18,394 nt of DNA from Dehalococcoidia bacterium UBA2777 (GTDB lineage: Bacteria; Chloroflexota; Dehalococcoidia; UBA2247; UBA2777): assembly GCA_002352365.1 (NCBI GenBank), contig DEIJ01000016.1, positions 1 to 18,394 on the forward strand, given 5' to 3'. Below the pieces are notes generated by a model. The model was not told the origin of the DNA, did not search any database, and was given only the letters and a program-made list of their open reading frames with translations. Each line of letters starts with the position of its first letter. Positions within the stretch are counted from its first letter, which is position 1. Shown one piece after another: positions 13,528 through 18,394 of the stretch. Position numbers and translations under genes: made by a program.

Positions 13528-13556
13528 ATGCTAGCGCAATTGATTTACCCTGTCAA
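13528..13556 (-). promoter_or_regulatory. Sigma-70-type promoter of the tRNA/protein array
   Basis: On the minus strand a perfect TTGACA (13556-13551), a 17-base spacer and TAGCAT (13533-13528) lie 12 bases before the mature tRNA-Arg(CCT) 5' end. No other promoter of this quality was seen in the array downstream. Confidence 0.7.
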
Positions 13557-13567
13557 TCTTGATATTC

Positions 13568-13595
13568 TTGACCTCTTCTGATAATCTCTTATAGG
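13568..13595 (+). promoter_or_regulatory. Candidate promoter of the citrate synthase-like gene
   Basis: TTGACC (13568-13573), a 16-base spacer and TATAGG (13590-13595) precede the gene at 13632 and diverge from the tRNA-Arg promoter 12 bases away. Confidence 0.45.
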
Positions 13596-13631
13596 TGAAG
13601 AGGTAGGGTAGTTAACTGAGGAGGCAGCCAG

Positions 13632-14855
13632 ATGTCTGAGATCCATTTTATCGATGTGACCAACCGGGATACGGTGCAAGCATCCCGAATAAAATTGTCT
13701 AAATTGCAGAAGACGATGGTGAATATTTATCTTGGCGAGATGGGAATCTATCAATCAGAATTCGCCTTCCCTTATGTCAAGCATGAGCAGAACTATGTAC
13801 GGGCTAATCTAGAACTTGAGGAAATGGGAGCCATGCGCTCCCTTATCTTGGAGGGCTGGTGCCGAGCGGTTGTTTCTGATGTGGCCGAAGCCATCACTGC
13901 TGGAGTAAAGCATCTAAATCTTTCCATCTCCACCTCCACTCAGATGGTCCTCCACAAATTCCGGGGGAAATTGGATTGGGAAGGACTAATCAAGGAGATG
14001 ATAGCAGCAGTAACCTATGCTAAGGAAAGGGGGATAAAAACTATCGGAGTAAATGCTGAGGATTCCTCCCGAACTGACCTTGGCTATCTTGTCGAGTTTG
14101 CTCAAGCAGCTAAGGAGGCAGGTGCTGACCGCTTCAGGTACTGTGACACTTTAGGCTATGAGACGCCGGCGCGTATTTACCAACGAGTAAGGGTATTGGC
14201 AGAGCAAGTGGAAATCCCTATCGAGTTGCATTGTCACAATGATCTTGGCATGGCAGTGGCTAACTCTGTTGCTGGGGCGCAGGGGGCGATTGATGGCGGT
14301 GTTGATGCCTATATTAATGTTTCAGTGAATGGGCTAGGGGAGCGTGCCGGTCAGGCAGATTTATTGAGCTGTATCCTGGCCTTAAAGTTTGCCCGAGAGA
14401 TGACCGACTATCACATTGGCGATCCCCTTAACCTCCAAGTTTCCGGCAAGCTAGCTAATTATGTCTCCTATGCTTTCGGCGTCCCAATACCAATTAATCA
14501 GCCAGGGGTGGGAGCAAATGCCTTTGCCCATGAAGCTGGTATTCATGCTGATGGTGCTCTCAAAGATCGCTACAATTATGAACTCTATGACTACGAAATT
14601 TTAGGCTTGGATTTAGAAGCTCCTCCCCCTCGGGGGAGAGTAATTACTACCGGAGAATACGGCGGATTAGCCGGGTTTAAGCATGTATATGGTAATCTGG
14701 GCATTACCTTCCCCGATGATGAGGAGGCAGAGCGCATCCTGACTTTGGTACGCCATGCTAATGCTCATAACCAAGTCCCCCTTACTGATGATGAGCTTCG
14801 TTTTGTTGCCAAGCATCCCCAGCAGGCGAGGAGAATCCTCACCGTCACCCCTTAA
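13632..14855 (+). CDS. LeuA/homocitrate synthase-family enzyme, possible Re-citrate synthase
   Basis: A DRE-TIM metallolyase-fold enzyme of 407 residues that condenses acetyl-CoA with a 2-oxoacid. The N-terminal strand FIDVTNRD has R12-D13 of the active site. HCHNDLG (200-206) holds metal ligands H200 and H202, and NGLGERAG (233-240) is the family signature. A HEAGIHADG motif lies in the C-terminal subdomain. The beginning (IHFIDVTNRD, QKTMVNIYLGEMG, QSEF) differs from ordinary LeuA and NifV and, from memory, resembles the group containing the Re-citrate synthase of Clostridium kluyveri and Dehalococcoides. Oxaloacetate as substrate is therefore plausible but not proven; homocitrate or isopropylmalate synthesis remain alternatives. 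GAGGAGG precedes the ATG, and a divergent promoter lies upstream. Confidence 0.82.
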   Translation: MSEIHFIDVTNRDTVQASRIKLSKLQKTMVNIYLGEMGIYQSEFAFPYVKHEQNYVRANLELEEMGAMRSLILEGWCRAVVSDVAEAITAGVKHLNLSISTSTQMVLHKFRGKLDWEGLIKEMIAAVTYAKERGIKTIGVNAEDSSRTDLGYLVEFAQAAKEAGADRFRYCDTLGYETPARIYQRVRVLAEQVEIPIELHCHNDLGMAVANSVAGAQGAIDGGVDAYINVSVNGLGERAGQADLLSCILALKFAREMTDYHIGDPLNLQVSGKLANYVSYAFGVPIPINQPGVGANAFAHEAGIHADGALKDRYNYELYDYEILGLDLEAPPPRGRVITTGEYGGLAGFKHVYGNLGITFPDDEEAERILTLVRHANAHNQVPLTDDELRFVAKHPQQARRILTVTP

Positions 14856-14882
14856 GAGCAAAGACAAAGGGAGACCAAGCAC

Positions 14883-14978
14883 AAATTCCTCTTCCTTGAA
14901 GGGGGAGGCTGGGTGATGGTGAATTTCCTCCTCCCTTTAACTCCCTCCTGCCAGGGGAGAGAGAATGGCAAGGAATTT
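14883..14978. repeat. MITE-like palindromic intergenic repeat, 96 bp
   Basis: The stretch is bounded by AAATTCCT (14883-14890) and its inverted copy AGGAATTT (14971-14978). Inside, GGGGGAGG and CCTCCTCCC form a second nested inverted pair. CTTGAAGGGGGAGGCTGGGTG is of a kind often dispersed between genes in bacterial chromosomes. No frame in it has coding character. Confidence 0.5.
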
Positions 14979-14995
14979 TGCGATCGATTATAAGC

Positions 14996-15015
14996 CGACC
15001 CTAAGAATAAGGTCG
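14996..15015. promoter_or_regulatory. Hairpin before the acyl-CoA dehydrogenase gene
   Basis: CGACCCTA and TAAGGTCG form an 8-bp inverted repeat with one mismatch around AGAA, ending 19 bases before the ATG. No U-tract follows. An operator is possible. Confidence 0.35.
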
Positions 15016-15034
15016 ACATAGATGGGAGGCATCG

Positions 15035-16180
15035 ATGGATTTTGAACTTAACGAAATGCAAAGAGGCATCCAGGGGGGAGCCAGGGATTTTGCTGCCGGT
15101 GAGTTCACCAAAGAGATTGCTTTGGGGCTTGAACTAAATCACTCCTTCCCCTGGGAAATCTGGAAGAAGGCATGTCAGTTGGGATTTATTGGGGTGCATT
15201 TTCCCCCAGATTGTGGAGGCCAGGGATGCGGTGCCCTAGAGAATGCCTTGATCGTGGAGGAGTTTTGCCGCCGAGATTCAGGGATTGGCACTGCCATAAT
15301 CTTAAGTGACTTTGCCTCCGAGATAATCTTAAGAAATGGAAGTGAAAGTCAGAAAAAGAAATACCTCCCCCTAATAGCTCATGGGGAGGCTATCTCCGCT
15401 GGAGCTTTTACTGAACCCGATCATGGTAGTGATATTACCTCCATGTCCACCACCGCTACAAAACAGGGGAAAGAGTACCTAGTCAATGGAAGCAAGACCT
15501 TCATCACCAATGGAAGCATAGCCAATTTCGCCCTGGTTCTCTGTCAAACTGACCGCCAAGTTAAACCCCCCCATCGGGGACAGAGTATCATTATCGTGGA
15601 AAAAGGAGGATTCGAGGCCACTGAGTTAGGGGCCAAGATGGGAATAAGGATGACTAGTACCGCAGAGCTCTCTTTTAGCGATACTAGGGTCCCTGAGGAA
15701 AACCTTGTGGGAGGCGAGAATAGAGGATTTTATCAGACACTAAATTTCTTTGATGAAAGCAGGGTAGAGATAGCTGCCCAGGCATTAGGGATTGCCCAGG
15801 GGGCATTCGACAGAGCGTTGGATTATGCTAAACAGAGGGAGCAATTCGGACACAAGATAGCTGAGTTCCAGGTGACCCAACATAAACTTGCCGATATGGC
15901 TACCCTAATAGAGGCAGCAAGGGTGTTAATTTACAAATCCGCCTGGAATTTTGACCAGGGGAGGATTGACCCCAAGCTTACCTCTATGGCTAAATGGTAC
16001 GGGGCCAGAGTGGCAGTGGAGGTAACTGAGGAGGCTATCCAAATCTTTGGTGGCTATGGCTACATGCTGGAGAACGAGGTAGAGCGCTTTTACCGTGATG
16101 CCAGGATAACGGAAATCTATGAAGGAACCAGGGAAATACAGAAAAATACCATCGCCAGCGCCCTATTGGGGAAATTCTGA
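15035..16180 (+). CDS. Acyl-CoA dehydrogenase, 381 aa
   Basis: FAD-dependent alpha,beta-dehydrogenation of a short- or medium-chain acyl-CoA, passing electrons to an electron-transfer flavoprotein. The three family domains are complete: helical N-terminus (1-120), beta domain with FTEPDHGSD at about 126-135 at the flavin, and helical C-terminus with RVAVEVTEEAIQIFGGYGY. The catalytic base is E363 in IYEGTRE, the position used by butyryl-CoA dehydrogenases. Length and motifs are ordinary. GGGAGG precedes the ATG. The chain-length preference cannot be read from the sequence, and no ETF or other beta-oxidation gene is in the window. Confidence 0.95.
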   Translation: MDFELNEMQRGIQGGARDFAAGEFTKEIALGLELNHSFPWEIWKKACQLGFIGVHFPPDCGGQGCGALENALIVEEFCRRDSGIGTAIILSDFASEIILRNGSESQKKKYLPLIAHGEAISAGAFTEPDHGSDITSMSTTATKQGKEYLVNGSKTFITNGSIANFALVLCQTDRQVKPPHRGQSIIIVEKGGFEATELGAKMGIRMTSTAELSFSDTRVPEENLVGGENRGFYQTLNFFDESRVEIAAQALGIAQGAFDRALDYAKQREQFGHKIAEFQVTQHKLADMATLIEAARVLIYKSAWNFDQGRIDPKLTSMAKWYGARVAVEVTEEAIQIFGGYGYMLENEVERFYRDARITEIYEGTREIQKNTIASALLGKF

Positions 16181-16187
16181 AGATTTT

Positions 16188-16862
16188 TTGCTTGAGGTTT
16201 ACCATCGCCTTTTTGCCTGCTATGGACCACAATATTGGTGGCCAGCCCAGAGTCCGTTTGAAGTAATTGTGGGGGCTATTCTCACTCAACAAGCAGCCTG
16301 GGCTAATGTAGAAAAAGCCATCGCTAATTTAAAGGGGCACGAGGTGCTCAATCCTGCTGCCCTGCGGTGTCTTCCTATAGAAGAGCTTGGTCAACTAATA
16401 TATCCTTCAGGTTATTACCACTCTAAGGCGCTGAAAATTAAATCTTTTGTCGACTTTTTAAGAGAGCACTATAACGACAACCTCGATGAACTATTTGCCC
16501 AGGACATTTCCTCTTTGCGAGCGGAGCTTCTCTCTATCCCGGGGATTGGAGAGGAGACTTGTGACTCGATAATACTTTATGCTGCTGGGAAACCTATCTT
16601 CGTTGTCGATGCCTATACTCGTCGCATTATGCGCCACCTCGGCCTTGGACCATCAAATAATAGCTATGCCGCCTGGCAAAACTTGTTTATGCAACGCCTT
16701 CCTCACCAGGAGAGACTATTCAATGAATATCATGCCCTTCTGGTGCATCATGGCAAAAAGGTATGTAAGAAGCTCCCCCTCTGTGAGCGATGTTGCTTGC
16801 TATGTCTTTGCTCTTTCCCCAAGCCTGAGGATAGTGAGACACTGTCTGTGGGACTGTTTTGA
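16188..16862 (+). CDS. Endonuclease III-like HhH-GPD DNA glycosylase
   Basis: Base-excision repair glycosylase of the helix-hairpin-helix GPD superfamily with a C-terminal iron-sulfur loop. ILTQQAAWANVEKAI opens the glycosylase core, PGIGEETCDSI (118-128) is the hairpin and D141 in VVDAYT is the catalytic Asp. The Lys used by Nth as nucleophile is replaced by Glu/Thr, pointing to a monofunctional, MutY- or MagIII-like enzyme rather than a true AP lyase. C193, C199, C202 and C208 (C-x5-C-x2-C-x5-C) should bind [4Fe-4S]; two extra Cys lie within. The TTG at 16188 is chosen because the only ATG (16119) overlaps the preceding gene by 62 bases and adds non-homologous residues. Confidence 0.85.
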   Translation: MLEVYHRLFACYGPQYWWPAQSPFEVIVGAILTQQAAWANVEKAIANLKGHEVLNPAALRCLPIEELGQLIYPSGYYHSKALKIKSFVDFLREHYNDNLDELFAQDISSLRAELLSIPGIGEETCDSIILYAAGKPIFVVDAYTRRIMRHLGLGPSNNSYAAWQNLFMQRLPHQERLFNEYHALLVHHGKKVCKKLPLCERCCLLCLCSFPKPEDSETLSVGLF

Positions 16863-16895
16863 TGAACTTCCGGCCAAAAACAGAAAAGTCCCAAT

Positions 16896-16924
16896 TTGAC
16901 AATAATAGGGGAAAGTGATATGTT
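16896..16924 (+). promoter_or_regulatory. Sigma-70-type promoter of the toxin-antitoxin pair
   Basis: TTGACA (16896-16901), exactly 17 bases, then TATGTT (16919-16924), ending 24 bases before the antitoxin ATG. Confidence 0.7.
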
Positions 16925-16937
16925 GTTGACAACAACA
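16921..16937. promoter_or_regulatory. Operator-like perfect inverted repeat over the -10 box
   Basis: TGTTGTTG-A-CAACAACA is a perfect 8-bp inverted repeat with a one-base centre. Its left arm overlaps the last four bases of the -10 element and its right arm abuts the AAGGAG ribosome site. Binding of the antitoxin here would block transcription, the usual autoregulation of toxin-antitoxin operons; that the antitoxin binds it is inference. Confidence 0.6.
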
Positions 16938-16948
16938 AAGGAGCTGCA

Positions 16949-17233
16949 ATGGGAGATAATGATATAGTAACAGTCCAAGAGGTAGCAAGAGAGCTAGGGC
17001 GATCCATTGAACAGATACGACGCTATCTGAGGGAGGGGAAGCTTTCAGGACGTAAACTTGGGCAACAATGGTTTGTTGAGCGTAGGGCTTTAGAGAGGTT
17101 TAAAGCTCCCGATGCTTCTTCGGTGCCTGACCCTCTGGGAGAAGCTAAAGCTGTTAGAGAACGTATAAGAGCTAGGGCAGGCTTATTTGATACTGTAGAG
17201 CTTGTGAACTGGTCGAGGAGGAGGAATAGCTAA
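16949..17233 (+). CDS. Excisionase-type HTH antitoxin, 94 aa
   Basis: Residues 7-52 (VTVQEVARELGRSIEQIRRY...GRKLGQQWFVERRALERF) form a MerR/excisionase-type winged helix-turn-helix that binds DNA. Residues 53-94 are a charged, less ordered tail that would bind and neutralise the toxin. The PIN-domain gene follows directly; its open frame overlaps the end of this one. This layout (HTH_17 antitoxin plus VapC-like PIN toxin) is a common toxin-antitoxin type. AAGGAG lies five bases before the ATG, and the promoter carries an inverted repeat suited to autoregulation. Confidence 0.85.
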   Translation: MGDNDIVTVQEVARELGRSIEQIRRYLREGKLSGRKLGQQWFVERRALERFKAPDASSVPDPLGEAKAVRERIRARAGLFDTVELVNWSRRRNS

Positions 17234-17252
17234 GGCATGTGTTGATGCCAGC

Positions 17253-17663
17253 TTGGCCCTCATGTGGGTATTACCTACAGAGAGGAGCAATAAAGCTGAT
17301 GCCTTATGGGAAAAGTGGAGGGCCGAGAAGGTGGAGATAACAGGTCCTCCCCTCCTGTATGCTGAAGTAACCTCAGTAATTCGAGAGAATGTCTATCATC
17401 AGAGGTTACTTGAGGAGGAGGGTGAAGATGCATTTGCTGCTTTTTGTCAGATGGGAATAAGGAGCATCAAACACCCTGAACTGCACCTCAAGGCCTGGGA
17501 ATTAGCCAAGGAATACAATCAGCCTCGAGCATATGATTCCCAATATTTGGCTCTAGCTAAGCTTATGGGCTGTGAATTGTGGACAGCAGATAAGAGTCTG
17601 GTGAATTCCCTCCAGGGTAAGCTTTCATGGGTTAAGTGGATTGGGGATTATGTCTTGAGGTAA
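17253..17663 (+). CDS. VapC-like PIN-domain toxin, start codon abnormal
   Basis: PIN-domain ribonuclease toxin. The four acidic residues expected are all encoded: Asp of VDASLALMWVLP, Glu of AEVTSVIRE, Asp of YDSQYLALA and Asp of TADKSL. However, the first Asp codon (17244-17246) lies upstream of the first usable start, the TTG at 17253 given here. The frame is open back to 17208 with no ATG, GTG or TTG. The neighbouring ATG at 17237 is in another frame and would read Met-Cys-stop; two more bases (a GT) there would give Met-Cys-Val-Asp-Ala-Ser. Either an unusual start (for example ATA 17226 after AGGAGG) is used, or the toxin is inactivated by a small deletion or an assembly error. Confidence 0.75.
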   Translation: MALMWVLPTERSNKADALWEKWRAEKVEITGPPLLYAEVTSVIRENVYHQRLLEEEGEDAFAAFCQMGIRSIKHPELHLKAWELAKEYNQPRAYDSQYLALAKLMGCELWTADKSLVNSLQGKLSWVKWIGDYVLR

Positions 17664-17710
17664 GCATCTAGCAGATATGGTCAAGGCATACGCTATTCTG
17701 CTTGATGCTT
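17662..17710. repeat. 12-bp interrupted inverted repeat after the toxin gene
   Basis: AAGCATC-T-AGCAG (17662-17674) is inverted as CTGCT-T-GATGCTT (17698-17710), twelve pairs with one T-T mismatch around a 23-base loop, starting within the toxin stop codon. No U-tract follows, so it is not a standard terminator. Confidence 0.5.
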
Positions 17711-17753
17711 GGGTTCATTTATCTGAAGTTTCCCGGTAACCGTTCACCTTACT

Positions 17754-17808
17754 GTCATTCTGAGCGTAGCGAAGAATCTCCGAGACCCTGAGCGAAGCGA
17801 AGGGTGAC
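17754..17808. repeat. Double-hairpin dispersed repeat
   Basis: Two hairpins carry almost the same 11-base loop on different stems: ATTCT-GAGCGTAGCGA-AGAAT (17757-17777) and ACCCT-GAGCGAAGCGA-AGGGT (17785-17805). Outer GTCA and TGAC close both. TTCTGAGCGnAGCGAAGAAT is, from memory, a widely dispersed intergenic repeat in many bacterial genomes. Confidence 0.7.
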
Positions 17809-18079
17809 GTAGAGTAGCTGAACACTTACGTTTCCCGGCCGCCATTGATGACTGCCTTTGAGGCGACATGCGCCTAAGCTGCACAGAGTATCGGGGCAGG
17901 AGGTCATTACAGCAAGCCAAAATCACCCCGACGAGTTCATAGATAAGCTGCAGAACTGATATCACCAGAGGTTGAATAATGCCGGCTGATTGATGGCCTT
18001 TGCAGCATCAAAGCTAATATGGCCTTTAGGGGGACTCTCACACTATATGTCAGACTTGCTGGGCAACAGTGGGGTTGGA
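17809..18079. other. Stretch between the repeat and the intron, no gene recognised
   Basis: TTTCCCGG occurs at both sides of the double hairpin (about 17730 and 17831). The minus strand has a short open piece FDAAKAINQPALFNLW followed by a stop (near 17975-18030) that could be the end of a lost gene. Nothing else was recognised. Confidence 0.3.
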
Positions 18080-18394
18080 ATCGGGTAGAAGGGGACCTCA
18101 CGGCCGCCGTCCTCCCACACCACCGGACGTACTCAGCGTATCCGGCGGTTTCCGCTATTGTTGTAACGTAGCATAAGTGCTCGTCAAGGCTCGCTCTCGT
18201 TCCGACGCCATGGACGTTTGCGACTCCTCGCATGCGGCAGATCCAGCTCCTGTTCGTCGAGCCCAAGTCTTGCTTTCGGCTTCCTTCAGATTCCGCCTCG
18301 CGGCGGATACCCTTGCCTGGGCTAGCGGTTCTGATCATCACAGCCCGCAGAGGTCTTACACTCCTGGTTACATCGGATGTTCCACTGGAAGGGC
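18080..18394 (-). ncRNA. Group II intron ribozyme, ORF-less, 5' end outside the window
   Basis: On the minus strand the sequence GGAATCTGAAGGAAGC near 18294-18279, followed by GACGAACAG, is characteristic of domain I of bacterial group II introns. Domain V is at 18149-18119: ACCGCCGGA pairs over nine bases with TCCGGTGGT, with a TAC/GTA upper stem and a two-base CG bulge. It contains a CGC triad instead of AGC, as in group IIC introns such as that of Oceanobacillus iheyensis. Domain VI follows and ends CTACCCGAT at about 18080, with a probable bulged branch A. Only about 130 bases separate domain I sequence from domain V, so no reverse transcriptase gene is present. The subclass is tentative. 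Confidence 0.75.

Noticed and set aside
17937..18341. Open frame of 134 aa on the minus strand
   Set aside because: It runs through the group II intron ribozyme; its sequence is explained by conserved RNA domains, not by protein coding.
1..18394. CRISPR array or replication origin
   Set aside because: No regularly spaced identical repeats with spacers, and no DnaA-box cluster or partition genes were seen.

Overview
The window looks like a chromosomal segment of an anaerobic bacterium, at a guess a Chloroflexota/Dehalococcoidia-type organism. The reasons are a four-subunit ferredoxin-dependent 2-oxoacid oxidoreductase (gamma-delta-alpha-beta order) and, 1.5 kb away, a LeuA-family enzyme resembling the Re-type citrate synthase group. 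Intergenic repeats of the TTCTGAGCGnAGCGAAGAA type also fit. This placement is inference from gene content; no rRNA or phylogenetic marker is present.

Left part (1-4161), accessory DNA: the last 29 codons and right end of an insertion sequence (1-150); a stretch with decayed reading frames; a divergent pair consisting of a small unknown gene (minus) and a tiny zinc-ribbon gene (plus), separated by two copies of a 21-bp site 42 bp apart; a G-rich repeat-bearing gap; a stand-alone PD-(D/E)XK nuclease followed by two tandem terminators; and a tyrosine recombinase lying immediately 3' of tRNA-Gly(TCC). This is the usual geometry of an element integrated at a tRNA gene.

Middle part (4162-8950), mixed housekeeping genes with several gaps: a probable frameshifted small gene, a zinc-ribbon/DUF4870-like membrane protein, a class II (FucA-type) aldolase with a possible small downstream gene, an RRM RNA-binding protein, a YfcE-type phosphoesterase and a lipoprotein-type acetolactate decarboxylase.

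Right-middle part (8949-13556), a long minus-strand array in which tRNA genes and protein genes alternate: tRNA-Arg(CCT), FGG-repeat (LiaF-like) protein, tRNA-Trp, small membrane protein, 32-residue basic peptide, tRNA-Leu(GAG), a 3'-half tRNA-Gly relic, tRNA-Cys, tRNA-Arg(CCG), porC-porD-porA-porB, tRNA-Pro. A consensus-like promoter precedes the first tRNA, and a divergent promoter serves the citrate-synthase-like gene. The por enzyme and the citrate-synthase-like gene together suggest acetyl-CoA/pyruvate assimilation feeding an incomplete reductive or oxidative TCA branch.

Right part (13632-18394), plus strand: citrate synthase-like enzyme, a MITE-like repeat, acyl-CoA dehydrogenase, an endonuclease III-like glycosylase, then a toxin-antitoxin pair (excisionase-type HTH antitoxin plus PIN toxin). 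The promoter of that pair carries a perfect inverted repeat over its -10 box, and its toxin gene lacks a normal start codon. The window ends in a double-hairpin repeat and the 3' part of an ORF-less group II intron on the minus strand.
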